A stretch of DNA of 64,000 nt from Clostridiales bacterium UBA4039. GTDB lineage: Bacteria > Bacillota > Clostridia > Lachnospirales > Vallitaleaceae. This document shows positions 28,032 to 36,171 of the stretch, in pieces. The stretch spans positions 54,013 to 118,012 of the forward strand of contig DGAD01000034.1 of assembly GCA_002382805.1 (NCBI GenBank). The letters are read 5' to 3'. A program made the translations under genes and the position numbers. The number at the start of each line of letters is the position of its first letter. The stretch's first letter is position 1. Under the pieces are notes generated by a model, which was given only the letters and a program-made list of their open reading frames with translations, was not told where the DNA came from and did no database searches.

Positions 28032-28700
28032 CTATTTTATTTGTAAAGTGTTTTGCATGTTAAGCCAACTAATAATCTCATTTAAATCTTTGGCTATATA
28101 TGCCGCTCGCTCTTGTATGGCTTTTGATGAAGGTATTAAATCCGGTACATGAATACACGTAATCTTCCCATCAAATGCACCACGAATTCCATTCTCAGAA
28201 TCTTCCAAAACCAAAGCTTCACAAGGTGTGACCTCTAGTTTTTGACATGCTGTCAAAAAAATTTCAGGGTCTGGTTTACTTCGCGTAATCTCATCGCCAC
28301 AAACTGTCGCATCAAAATACGATGCAATGTCTGCTTTTGCTATAATTGCATCAACCCGATCACGGGAACTTGATGTTGCCAATCCGATTTTGATTGACTG
28401 CTCTTTAAGATGCTCTAGTAAATTTAATGCTCCTGGTTTGAGGGGTATTCCATCTGATTCAAATGCCTTTTCAATCTCTGTATGCACTTGGTCAAGTATA
28501 CGTTCAAACGGGAATGCTTGACCATATCGTGCCTCAAACCCTTGACGCATATACTCAATATTGCTCCCTAAAAATTGAAAGTAAAACTCATCTTCAAAGA
28601 TATACTCGTACTGACGGCATACCTTCTTATACCCTTTAAATGTCATGCTCTCGCTATCAATTAGTAACCCATCCATGTCGAATATAACTGCCTTAAACAT
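28032..28700 (-). CDS. HAD-family hydrolase, beta-phosphoglucomutase-like
   Basis: The 222-residue HAD phosphatase has motif I DMDGLLIDSE (residues 7-16), motif II threonine/serine in GLATSSSRD near 115, lysine in RSKPDPEIF near 148 and acidic motif III LEDSENGIRGA near 170. The cap is of the small helical type. The group includes beta-phosphoglucomutases and broad sugar-phosphate phosphatases; which this is cannot be told. Its ATG overlaps the fxsA stop by one base (TAATG), so the two are translationally linked. Confidence 0.88.
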   Translation of the reverse strand: MFKAVIFDMDGLLIDSESMTFKGYKKVCRQYEYIFEDEFYFQFLGSNIEYMRQGFEARYGQAFPFERILDQVHTEIEKAFESDGIPLKPGALNLLEHLKEQSIKIGLATSSSRDRVDAIIAKADIASYFDATVCGDEITRSKPDPEIFLTACQKLEVTPCEALVLEDSENGIRGAFDGKITCIHVPDLIPSSKAIQERAAYIAKDLNEIISWLNMQNTLQIK

Positions 28701-29095
28701 TAGTATCCTCCTGTTTGAATCATCTGTTCAAATTTATGCTTTAATATCTTCTTATAAAGGTTACGTGTTACTGGAATAAGCAATGTAAACCCTGCAATAT
28801 CTGTCAAAATTCCCGGTGTTAATAAAAAAGCCCCTCCAATTAATACACATAAACCATCAACGAGCTCTTCTTTAGGCATAATTGCTTGCTGTAAAGATAT
28901 ACGTATTTTTTGGATGACTAATCGTCCTTGTATTTTTGCAAAAAAAGCACCTACAATTCCTGTGACTAAAATAATTACAAATGTAATCATTGCACTGGTG
29001 CGTTCTGCGATTTGAAGTAGCAAATACAACTCTACTAATGGAATCACGGTAAATAATATGAGTATATATCCAAATATACTTTTTCTTTTTTCCAT
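28700..29095 (-). CDS. FxsA family membrane protein
   Basis: The 131-residue membrane protein has an FxsA pattern. Hydrophobic segments span residues 8-28 and 33-52, then a glycine-rich GGAFLLTPGILTDIAGFTLLIP stretch (in part) near 87-108, and a basic tail. FxsA family members are inner-membrane proteins of unclear function; the E. coli member affects phage exclusion when overproduced. It is the first gene of an fxsA-HAD transcript. Confidence 0.85.
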   Translation of the reverse strand: MEKRKSIFGYILILFTVIPLVELYLLLQIAERTSAMITFVIILVTGIVGAFFAKIQGRLVIQKIRISLQQAIMPKEELVDGLCVLIGGAFLLTPGILTDIAGFTLLIPVTRNLYKKILKHKFEQMIQTGGY

Positions 29096-29145
29096 AGACA
29101 GTCTATCCTTTCATGACAATGCATTGTATAGCTTTGTTACTGTCT

Positions 29146-29174
29146 ATTATAACTGTTTTTAGGGTATCATTCAA
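29146..29174 (-). promoter_or_regulatory. Promoter of fxsA-HAD
   Basis: The minus strand shows TTGAAT (29174-29169), 17 bases, TATAAT (29151-29146), about 50 bases upstream of the fxsA start. Confidence 0.65.
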
Positions 29175-29222
29175 TTTTTTAATGGAATTCTAAGACTATT
29201 CTTTTATATTACAAAACATTCC

Positions 29223-29251
29223 TTGCTATTCTTATAGTAAGCTTTTATAAT
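29223..29251 (+). promoter_or_regulatory. Promoter of the DUF1700-DUF4097 pair
   Basis: TTGCTA (29223-29228), 17 bases and TATAAT (29246-29251) precede the GAAAGGAG ribosome site and ATG at 29290. Confidence 0.65.
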
Positions 29252-29289
29252 CAAAGCAATAAAAAATTCGAATTGAAAGGAGCTTTATT

Positions 29290-29880
29290 ATGGATAAATA
29301 TTCTTATCTTCATGAACTCTATCAGTCCTTGTCCACATTGACTGAACCAGAGCGCTCAAAAATTATGAAGGATGCTGAAGCCAAGTTTGATGACGCCGAA
29401 AAAAATGGGCGCCCAATTTCTGAAGTTATTCATGAGCTTGGTATTCCCAAAAGAACTTCCATCGTCACATCACAACAACGCATTTATAAAAATCCGGAAC
29501 CGGTTGTCCCAGTTCAAAAAGCAAACCAACCGGTATCTATGCTTCTTATTGGCATTGGATTACTAATGTTTAACCTCATTATTGTGCTTGGACCATTTCT
29601 TGGTATTTGGGGTGTTATCTTCGGTTTGTTTATCTCCGGCATTGCAATGGCTATCTCTGGACTTCTCATTGTCCTTAGCGGTATCCTAGCATTTCCTATT
29701 TCATTTATTTCGATACCTCTTATCGTTATGTCACACCCTGTTTTACTTTTTTCCACAGGATTTTTTCTCCTTGGTATCGGAGGATTTCTTGGTCTATTGA
29801 CTATTTTCGTTGGAAGATTAATAGGAATATTAACATATCGTTATACAAAATGGAATCTCAAACTAATTAGGGGGTATTAA
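29290..29880 (+). CDS. DUF1700 family membrane protein
   Basis: This 196-residue protein has a cytoplasmic helical N-terminus (residues 1-75, with LTEPERSKIMKDAEAKF). Three or four membrane segments follow, rich in Gly, Ile and Leu. This is the layout of DUF1700 (HAAS-type) proteins, which are usually encoded between a PadR-type regulator and a DUF4097 protein. The DUF4097 protein is present 2 bp downstream, but no PadR gene is adjacent. The N-terminal part is thought to contact the regulator in related systems; that role is unconfirmed here. Confidence 0.75.
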   Translation: MDKYSYLHELYQSLSTLTEPERSKIMKDAEAKFDDAEKNGRPISEVIHELGIPKRTSIVTSQQRIYKNPEPVVPVQKANQPVSMLLIGIGLLMFNLIIVLGPFLGIWGVIFGLFISGIAMAISGLLIVLSGILAFPISFISIPLIVMSHPVLLFSTGFFLLGIGGFLGLLTIFVGRLIGILTYRYTKWNLKLIRGY

Positions 29881-29882
29881 TC

Positions 29883-30809
29883 ATGAAATCTTTTAACAAA
29901 ACTATGGGCTATTTAATGGGATTTTTCTTTCTCATGGCAACGCTTAGTGTTGTTGTTGCCCTCTCTTACATTGAACGCCATGATTTATCTATCAACAATC
30001 TTTTTTCTCAGAGTACATCTTTGCGTTATTCTGATCATTGGGATATTGATTTTTTCCCAGACATACTCTCTTCAAGTCATCGAAGCGACAATTATGAAAC
30101 CTTGACCCTAAGCGACCAGAAAACATTTGAATTAGTTGACCAACTGTTCATTTCAACATCTGTAGAAGATGTCCATTTTATTGAAGAAGAGCGTGAGGAT
30201 ATTCTTGTAGAGTATTTTCGCGAACAGCCTGACACCAACCGCTACACTACCAATTTCAATACCCAATTAAAGAATAATCAGTTATCTGTTACAACGACTT
30301 TATCTATACGTAATCTAGTGATGACTCAAGATTACAAAGGTACTATCAACGTGCATATACCTAAAGATTATCATTTTAAAGAAGTAAAACTTGATTCGGA
30401 CACCACCCGTCTAACCAATGACAATATTTACCAAAACACCGATAAATTAATTTTGATTACTGATTTAGGTGATATCGATATTTCTCTCACCCAAGATATT
30501 AAAGAAGTAGGTATCTTCTGTGATTTAGGCTCCATATCTCTTGACTCCCAATCTCAACTCGGTTTTCTTGAAGTCAATAATAACCTTGGCGATATTGATT
30601 TATCACTTATGTTTGTAGATATGCTAAAGGTAAATGCTGACCTTGGTTCTATTGAGGCTGACATGAATTTAGATGAAGATACAGTAATCTATGCCGATAC
30701 AGATCTTGGCTCTGTAAATTCTGATTATAAACTAACCACAACTTCAAGTGGCAGCAACTATTCGTTCTATTCAAATCTAGGTTCTATTGAAATCAATAAA
30801 ATACAGTAA
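29883..30809 (+). CDS. DUF4097-like membrane-anchored beta-repeat protein
   Basis: The 308-residue protein has an N-terminal membrane anchor (residues 11-29). Its C-terminal half is built of short beta-repeats with a recurring DLGSI/DLGDI unit (for example near residues 199, 219, 237, 254 and 277), as in DUF4097/LiaF-like adhesin domains that form a right-handed beta-solenoid. It is likely extracytoplasmic. Start 2 bp after the DUF1700 gene indicates co-translation. A cell-envelope stress role is typical for relatives, but nothing in the sequence proves it. Confidence 0.72.
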   Translation: MKSFNKTMGYLMGFFFLMATLSVVVALSYIERHDLSINNLFSQSTSLRYSDHWDIDFFPDILSSSHRSDNYETLTLSDQKTFELVDQLFISTSVEDVHFIEEEREDILVEYFREQPDTNRYTTNFNTQLKNNQLSVTTTLSIRNLVMTQDYKGTINVHIPKDYHFKEVKLDSDTTRLTNDNIYQNTDKLILITDLGDIDISLTQDIKEVGIFCDLGSISLDSQSQLGFLEVNNNLGDIDLSLMFVDMLKVNADLGSIEADMNLDEDTVIYADTDLGSVNSDYKLTTTSSGSNYSFYSNLGSIEINKIQ

Positions 30810-30831
30810 CACCTATATTTGTACAAAAAAA

Positions 30832-30854
30832 GTCCTACTTCCGAAGTAGGACTA
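30832..30854 (-). terminator. Intrinsic terminator of rsmA
   Basis: An 11-base inverted repeat (30832-30842 and 30844-30854), with the tip bases presumably unpaired, is followed on the minus strand by seven T. It is oriented to stop rsmA transcription before it runs into the convergent DUF4097 gene. Confidence 0.8.
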
Positions 30855-30978
30855 AGCAATTATATCTATCAAAATAAAAGGGGGGATAGTTTTACCCTCT
30901 TATAATACCAAGGCTCTATGACATTATCATGAATAATGTATTACGAAAATATTAAACTTTTCGATTCATACATTTATT

Positions 30979-31851
30979 TCATGATTTTTCTGCTTTTCGT
31001 AGCTCTTTTGCCAATTCTATAAATTGTTCTAAGGATAAAGCTTCCCCACGTATTTTTTCTGAGACACCTATTTTTTCCAATGCCTGTCGAATTTCCTCTT
31101 TTGATATTTCAATACCCGGTTGATGTGCTAACGTATTAACAAGCGTTTTTCTACGTTGCTGAAATGCTCCACGAATAAGTTTAAATAAGAATTCATCATC
31201 TTCCGTTTGTTTTTTATAGTGATCGTTTACTTCTAGGCGAATAACCGAAGAGCCCACTTTAGGTTGTGGAACAAAACTACTTGGTGGCACTTTAACAAGT
31301 ACTTTAGGGTGAGAATAATATTGAACAGCTAATGAAAGCGCTCCATATTCTTTGGTAGATGGGCTCGCCTGCATGCGATCAGCAACTTCTTCTTGAATCA
31401 TAATCGTAATCGAATCCACCGGAATATGTTCTTCAAAGATTTTCATAATAATTGGCGTAGTAATATAATATGGAAGATTTGCAACAATTTTAATCTTCCG
31501 ATTTGGATACTGCTGATCAATCATTGCCTTTAGATCAACCTTTAATATGTCTTCATTAATTATATGTACATTCCCATATTCTGCTAGCGTTTCTTCCAAA
31601 ATAGGAATGAGTGTTTTATCAATTTCAATGGCAACCACCTGGTCAACCTGTTCTGCAATATATTGTGTCAAACTTCCAATACCCGGTCCAATTTCAATAA
31701 CAACATCCTCCGGATCCAATTCTGCCCCACTTATAATATTCTCCAAAATATTTTGATTAATTAAGAAGTTTTGCCCATATTTTTTCTTAAGTGAAAAAGC
31801 ATTTTTATCAATTATTTCTCTGGTGCGTTGCGGTTTTGATATTCTATCCAT
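30979..31851 (-). CDS. rsmA: 16S rRNA (adenine1518/1519-N6) dimethyltransferase
   Basis: The 290-residue RsmA/KsgA dimethylates two adjacent adenines near the 3' end of 16S rRNA, a late check in 30S assembly. The N-terminal KKKYGQNFLIN, SAM-binding VIEIGPGIGSLT near residue 53 and catalytic NLPYYITTPI near 124 are intact. It is monocistronic here, with divergent promoters separating it from the ArsR gene. Confidence 0.95.
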   Translation of the reverse strand: MDRISKPQRTREIIDKNAFSLKKKYGQNFLINQNILENIISGAELDPEDVVIEIGPGIGSLTQYIAEQVDQVVAIEIDKTLIPILEETLAEYGNVHIINEDILKVDLKAMIDQQYPNRKIKIVANLPYYITTPIIMKIFEEHIPVDSITIMIQEEVADRMQASPSTKEYGALSLAVQYYSHPKVLVKVPPSSFVPQPKVGSSVIRLEVNDHYKKQTEDDEFLFKLIRGAFQQRRKTLVNTLAHQPGIEISKEEIRQALEKIGVSEKIRGEALSLEQFIELAKELRKAEKS

Positions 31852-31903
31852 AAATCTCCTTTCTTACGGAAATATCTTTACAAGTTTTTCAGATTGGTGT
31901 ACA

Positions 31904-31927
31904 ATTACAATAATATGATATTGTAAT
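31904..31927. promoter_or_regulatory. Palindromic operator candidate upstream of the ArsR gene
   Basis: Nine-base arms ATTACAATA and TATTGTAAT are separated by six bases, 28 bp before the ArsR start. The position between rsmA and the ArsR gene fits autoregulation by the ArsR-type repressor. Confidence 0.55.
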
Positions 31928-31955
31928 ATTCAAATATAAATTATGAGGTGAAATC

Positions 31956-32237
31956 ATGGAAATCAAAGAATTTGAAAGAGCATCTGAACTTCTAAAATTA
32001 TTAGGGCATCCTGCACGCCTTTGCATTCTAATCGGAATCCTTGAAAAAGAAAACGCCGGATGTAATGTGACTTACATGCAATCGTGCCTAAATATTCCAC
32101 AATCTACCGTCTCTCAGCATTTATCAAAATTAAAAGCAGCTGGATTAATCAAAGGCGAACGACATGGTTTAGAAGTTCAATATACCGTTATTGATAAGAA
32201 TGTTGAAAAAATCATTCGTGCTCTTAATCTCATCTAA
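31956..32237 (+). CDS. ArsR-family winged-helix transcriptional regulator
   Basis: The 93-residue repressor has a winged helix: LLKLLGHPARLCIL at the N-terminus, recognition helix IPQSTVSQHLSKLKAAGLI (residues about 49-67) and wing GLEVQYTVID. The canonical ELCVCDL metal site is absent, but cysteines are present at residues 25, 37 and 45, so metal or thiol sensing is possible. It stands alone with no transporter or reductase beside it, and an upstream palindrome suggests autoregulation. Confidence 0.85.
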   Translation: MEIKEFERASELLKLLGHPARLCILIGILEKENAGCNVTYMQSCLNIPQSTVSQHLSKLKAAGLIKGERHGLEVQYTVIDKNVEKIIRALNLI

Positions 32238-32250
32238 GCCTATACGCTAG

Positions 32251-32298
32251 AATCCCTTATAATCATTCATAAACCAATGGTTATAAGGGATTTTTTAT
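32251..32298 (+). terminator. Intrinsic terminator of the ArsR gene
   Basis: A 12-bp perfect stem (32251-32262 with 32281-32292) is followed by six T on the plus strand. It lies 14 bases beyond the ArsR stop. Confidence 0.85.
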
Positions 32299-32321
32299 GT
32301 TCTATAAGACAGATAATCCAT

Positions 32322-33122
32322 CTACCCTAGTATGAATTTTTCAACAACTTCACGTACTGCATGATGATTATTATCATGTTCAGTGATATAGTTTGCTTTA
32401 GCTTTGACTTCTTCTCTTCCATTGGCTACAGCAACACCTAGACCTGCATATTCAATCATGAATATATCATTAAAGCTATCACCGACAGCAATAATCTCTT
32501 CTTGTTTTATGCCAAGCTTCTGTGCTAAATACTTCACTCCCAGCCCTTTATTTGCCTCTTTGTGAAGGACTTCTAAATAATTTGGTTTTGAGAAAAATAC
32601 ATTGACGTCTTGTCCATAGACTTCGATGATTTTTCTTTGCATAGCTTCCAAGCATTCTCGATCTTGTGAATTGAATAATACTTTCGTTGAATATTCCAAA
32701 TTTTCAAGATCTTGACTAACCAAAGGCTCACTCTTTGTTAAATCTGTATATAGTTTTACTGCTTCGTTAATTTCTTCTACGATCATTTTCTTTCCATTAT
32801 ACAGTTGAACTGTTACTTCATTGTCTTTTCCCATTTTTACTAATTCTTTTAACAATGGCTGTTCAATACGTTTGTGAAAAATATTTTGTCGGTCAATTCT
32901 ATCAATTTTTGCACCGTTGTATGATATAAAATATTCATCTTCATCGTGCATATCCAATTGTTCGATATACTGAAACATGGACTCATCACTACGTCCAGAG
33001 CAAAATAATACAACAACCCCTTGCTCTTTTGCTTTTTTTATCGCTTCAATATTTTCAGGACTAATGGACAGATCATCTTTCAATAATGTGTCATCAAAGT
33101 CCAATACTAACATTTTGTACAT
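32322..33122 (-). CDS. Cof-type HAD hydrolase
   Basis: The 266-residue HAD phosphatase of the Cof/YbiV subfamily has motif I LVLDFDDTLL (residues 5-14), motif II LFCSGRSD near 39 and motif III AVGDSFNDIFMIEYAGLGVAVANG (in part) near 215, with a large C2-type cap between. Family members dephosphorylate sugar phosphates or flavin nucleotides; no specific substrate can be assigned. It lies 23 bp after the DUF4446 gene and may be the last gene of the parAB transcript. Confidence 0.9.
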   Translation of the reverse strand: MYKMLVLDFDDTLLKDDLSISPENIEAIKKAKEQGVVVLFCSGRSDESMFQYIEQLDMHDEDEYFISYNGAKIDRIDRQNIFHKRIEQPLLKELVKMGKDNEVTVQLYNGKKMIVEEINEAVKLYTDLTKSEPLVSQDLENLEYSTKVLFNSQDRECLEAMQRKIIEVYGQDVNVFFSKPNYLEVLHKEANKGLGVKYLAQKLGIKQEEIIAVGDSFNDIFMIEYAGLGVAVANGREEVKAKANYITEHDNNHHAVREVVEKFILG

Positions 33123-33145
33123 ATTTCCTCCTAAAAATAGATGTT

Positions 33146-33646
33146 TTATTGCTGCTTCATTGCCTTTAACAGAACATCTTTTTCTTCCTGTGTCAACGTT
33201 TCTTTTGTCATTCCATTCGTAACATTCTTTGAATATAAATATGAGTATTCGCTATTATGTAAATTATGAAGAATTACACCATTATTATATCGATTAAGCA
33301 TGACTAAGACAAAGCTCATCTCGCCACCTTGACGTTCAAATGCATTATATCGATGTAGATATACTTTGGTATATGCATCTTTGGCTTTCTCCTGAATACG
33401 CTCAATATGATTAAACAATTCCTTTTCATTTTGTTTTAAATACTCAATGTCTGATTTATTTTTAATTATATGTTCTTCATAGGATTGTATTGTCTTTCCT
33501 TTATTCAATTTTTTATATTTATTTCTAAAAATCGATAAGTTAATCATCGTAATAAACAATAGAATAAATAAGATTAGCGTAACCGCTGTTACAATCATGA
33601 GTATCTCAACTTGCATACTTTCAAAAAAGGTCATTATATCACTCAT
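33146..33646 (-). CDS. DUF4446 family membrane protein
   Basis: The 166-residue protein has one strong N-terminal membrane segment (residues about 13-34), a coiled-coil stretch (about 45-85) and a conserved C-terminal region containing HRYNAFERQGGEMSFVLVMLN. This is the DUF4446 pattern, a family of unknown function regularly found next to parB in Clostridia. I start at ATG 33646, with AGGGGG upstream; the longer frame from 33679 would overlap parB. Confidence 0.82.
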   Translation of the reverse strand: MSDIMTFFESMQVEILMIVTAVTLILFILLFITMINLSIFRNKYKKLNKGKTIQSYEEHIIKNKSDIEYLKQNEKELFNHIERIQEKAKDAYTKVYLHRYNAFERQGGEMSFVLVMLNRYNNGVILHNLHNSEYSYLYSKNVTNGMTKETLTQEEKDVLLKAMKQQ

Positions 33647-33668
33647 TCGTATCCCCCTTATCTGATTA

Positions 33669-34544
33669 TTATTCAACACTTATTTGTTCAATCAGTTCAA
33701 CAATTCTTTCTAATTCCTGATTTGAAAAATATTCGATTTCAATTTTACCTTTATTTTTTTTGTTTTGAATTTTAACTTTTGTACCTAATATTTCTTCTAT
33801 ATTTTTTTCTATCGATGCCATGATTGGATCCATAAAATCTTTTTTCTTAGGTTTTATTTCTGTTTCTGGCTTTAGTAATTTTTTTATTATTCTTTCTGTT
33901 TCTCGAACATTAAGTTCATTATCAAACACTTGTAAAGCAATTTCGTACTGTTGTTTTGGATCTTTTATAGCTAATAGCGCTCTGGCATGTCCTGTCGATA
34001 ATTTTTCTTCAACTAACATTTCTCCAACTCGCTTATCTAATTGGAGCAAACGAAGGGAATTAGCTATGGCTGATCGCGATTTCGAAACTTTTTCTGCGAT
34101 TTCATCTTGCTTTAATTTATGTTCATCCATTAGTCTTCGATATGCCATGGCTTCTTCGATAGGATTCAAGTTTTCTCTTTGAATGTTTTCAATCAACGCC
34201 ACTTCAACAATTTCTTCTTCACTAAATTCTTTGATAATAATTGGTACTTCTTTTAACTTTGCCAGTTTTGCTGCACGCCAGCGACGTTCACCAGCAATAA
34301 TTTCATAGAATTTGTCTTTCTTTGTCACCACTAAAGGTTGCAACACTCCAAATCGCTTTATTGATTCTGCTAATTCATGTAAACCATCTTCATCAAATTG
34401 ATTTCTTGGTTGATTTGGATTGGGTTCAATTAGGGTGATTTTAACTTTTGAAATATTCCTTTTATTTTCTGAAGATATTTCTTCTTCTAAATCATCTGTT
34501 ATTAATGCGGATAAGCCTTGGCCTAGACCTCGTTTTCTCGCCAT
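33669..34544 (-). CDS. parB: Chromosome-partitioning protein ParB/Spo0J
   Basis: The 291-residue protein contains the CTP-binding ParB/Srx domain with the ERRWRA motif (GERRWRAAKL, near residue 86). A helix-turn-helix DNA-binding region follows (EEKLSTGHARALLAI and preceding SRSAIANSLRLLQL), then a C-terminal dimerisation domain. It loads at parS, spreads as a clamp and recruits SMC. Two exact parS sites lie beyond parA. The N-terminus RKRGLGQGLSALI is the usual ParA-stimulating peptide. Confidence 0.95.
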   Translation of the reverse strand: MARKRGLGQGLSALITDDLEEEISSENKRNISKVKITLIEPNPNQPRNQFDEDGLHELAESIKRFGVLQPLVVTKKDKFYEIIAGERRWRAAKLAKLKEVPIIIKEFSEEEIVEVALIENIQRENLNPIEEAMAYRRLMDEHKLKQDEIAEKVSKSRSAIANSLRLLQLDKRVGEMLVEEKLSTGHARALLAIKDPKQQYEIALQVFDNELNVRETERIIKKLLKPETEIKPKKKDFMDPIMASIEKNIEEILGTKVKIQNKKNKGKIEIEYFSNQELERIVELIEQISVE

Positions 34545-34546
34545 TT

Positions 34547-35314
34547 TTAATCCTCTCTTTCCATGACTTCATCAGCTAATTGTCGATAGCTCACCGCTCC
34601 TTTGGAGGAAGGATCATATTGGGTAATAGGTAATCCATAGCTTGGCGACTCTGCTAAACGAACATTTCGCGGAATAATTGTTTTATATATATTAGTATGT
34701 CGCAACTCATGTTTAACCTCTTCAACTACTTGTAGTGATAAATTCGTTCGGGCATCATACATGGTGAACACGACTCCCTCAATCTCTAAGTTTGGATTCA
34801 AACGTTTTTGAACCAAATTGATTGTATACATTAACTGGGATAAGCCTTCTAATGCAAAATATTCACATTGAATAGGTACCAATATGGAATCTGATGCACA
34901 AAGCGCATTGACTGTTAAGATACTTAACGACGGAGGACAATCAATAATAATAAAATCATACTTATGTTTAATCTTATTGACTTCATAATTTAAGATATAA
35001 TTACTTTCCTTAACACCAATTAATTCCACTTCGGCTCCAGCCAAATCAACATCCGCTGGTACTAAATCCAAATTGTCAAAAACATTTTCTAGGATTATTT
35101 CTTCTATCTTTTTTTCTTTTAAAAGCATTTCGTACACAGTCGTCTCTAATGTTTCTTTATTTATTCCTAGCCCCCTTGTAGTATTCCCTTGAGGATCAAT
35201 ATCAATTGTTAAGACTTTCTTCCCCGCTTCTGCTAAGGCAGCTGAAAGATTGATTGTTGTTGTCGTTTTTCCGACTCCACCTTTTTGATTCACTATTGAT
35301 ATAATTCTAGCCAT
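34547..35314 (-). CDS. parA: Chromosome-partitioning ATPase ParA/Soj
   Basis: The 255-residue deviant Walker ATPase has the P-loop KGGVGKTT (residues 11-18), switch DIDPQGN near 40 and IIIDCPPSLSILT near 120. ATP-bound ParA dimers bind DNA and, with ParB, move origins; in Bacillus, Soj also controls DnaA. I choose ATG 35314 over a TTG three codons upstream, because AGGAGG abuts the TTG. It starts about 35 bp from an extended -10 promoter. Confidence 0.95.
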   Translation of the reverse strand: MARIISIVNQKGGVGKTTTTINLSAALAEAGKKVLTIDIDPQGNTTRGLGINKETLETTVYEMLLKEKKIEEIILENVFDNLDLVPADVDLAGAEVELIGVKESNYILNYEVNKIKHKYDFIIIDCPPSLSILTVNALCASDSILVPIQCEYFALEGLSQLMYTINLVQKRLNPNLEIEGVVFTMYDARTNLSLQVVEEVKHELRHTNIYKTIIPRNVRLAESPSYGLPITQYDPSSKGAVSYRQLADEVMERED

Positions 35315-35348
35315 TTGATACAATCCTCCTAACTTTATACTAAAAACT

Positions 35349-35357
35349 ATTATATCA
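35349..35357 (-). promoter_or_regulatory. Extended -10 promoter of parA-parB
   Basis: The minus strand reads TGATATAAT (35357-35349), a TG-n-TATAAT extended -10. No good -35 is visible, as is usual for this class. It lies 34 bases before the parA start. Confidence 0.6.
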
Positions 35358-35421
35358 CAACTATACTTTTACTTCTATCCTTTTCAAGTCAAACTCTTGT
35401 TTTAACCTAAATCTTACTGCC

Positions 35422-35483
35422 ACTACACATAAAAACAATAGCAATGTTTCACGTGAAACATTGCTATTGTTTTTATGTGTAGT
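35422..35483. repeat. 62-bp perfect palindrome centred on parS site 1
   Basis: Both 31-base arms match exactly with no spacer, centred between 35452 and 35453. In RNA it folds into a very stable hairpin in either direction, and the five T in the 3' arm follow a shorter core stem. It could therefore also end transcription of the response-regulator gene. Confidence 0.9.
35445..35460. promoter_or_regulatory. parS site 1
   Basis: The exact 16-base parS palindrome TGTTTCACGTGAAACA lies between parA and the response-regulator gene, at the centre of a much larger palindrome. It is a ParB/Spo0J loading site close to oriC. Confidence 0.95.
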
Positions 35484-35497
35484 ATAAATCCCATTAA

Positions 35498-35513
35498 TGT
35501 TTCACGTGAAACA
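35498..35513. promoter_or_regulatory. parS site 2
   Basis: This is a second exact TGTTTCACGTGAAACA, directly abutting the stop codon of the minus-strand response regulator. It is extended to a 26-bp palindrome (35493-35518) that includes the stop codon. Centre-to-centre distance to site 1 is 53 bp, about five helical turns. Confidence 0.95.
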
Positions 35514-36161
35514 TTAATAAATATTTACAATATTATTCTTAATAGCATAAACGGCTGCTTGTGTTCGATCTGAGACTTCAATTTTCTTGAAAATATTTGA
35601 CACATGATTTTTCACTGTTTTTTCGCTGATACATAATTCATCAGCAATCTCTTTGTTTAAAAAGCCAAGGGTAATAAGCTTTAAGACCTCTGTCTCACGT
35701 CGTGTCAACTTATGATGGCGAACTTGATAATCAAGTTCTCCATTAATCTTTTTAAATAGCAAGGATGCCATATTGGGCTGAATATAAGACTCGCCACTGT
35801 GTATTGAACGAATGGCTTTAATCAAGACATCTGATTCTGAATCTTTGAGAACATATCCTTCGACGCCGATTTCAACTGCTCTATACAAATACTCGACTTC
35901 ATTATGAATGGTAAGCAACAATACATCAACATCACTCTTCATCTTTTTTAATTCTTCTAATACTTCTAAACCATTCATCACCGGCATATTAATATCTAAT
36001 AATACAATGTCCGGTTTTACTTCAAGAATTTGCTTTATTGTTTCCTTACCATCACCGGCCTGAGCCACTACTTCTATATCATCTTCTAATTCAATTAATT
36101 GTTTTAACCCTTCACGAATCATGGAATGGTCATCGGCAATTAACACTCTGATTTTATCCAC
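35514..36161 (-). CDS. NarL/LuxR-type response regulator (DegU-like)
   Basis: The 215-residue regulator has a receiver with IADDHSMIREGL at the N-terminus, phospho-acceptor Asp in VLLDINMPVMNG near residue 55, and a conserved lysine in VLKDSESD. A LuxR-type helix-turn-helix follows (LTRRETEVLKLITLG, then EISEKTVKNHVSNIFKK-like segment) at about 150-210. It pairs with the kinase gene 10 bp upstream. Targets are unknown; DegU relatives control exoenzymes and motility. Confidence 0.9.
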   Translation of the reverse strand: MDKIRVLIADDHSMIREGLKQLIELEDDIEVVAQAGDGKETIKQILEVKPDIVLLDINMPVMNGLEVLEELKKMKSDVDVLLLTIHNEVEYLYRAVEIGVEGYVLKDSESDVLIKAIRSIHSGESYIQPNMASLLFKKINGELDYQVRHHKLTRRETEVLKLITLGFLNKEIADELCISEKTVKNHVSNIFKKIEVSDRTQAAVYAIKNNIVNIY

Positions 36162-36171
36162 TTTATTCCTC

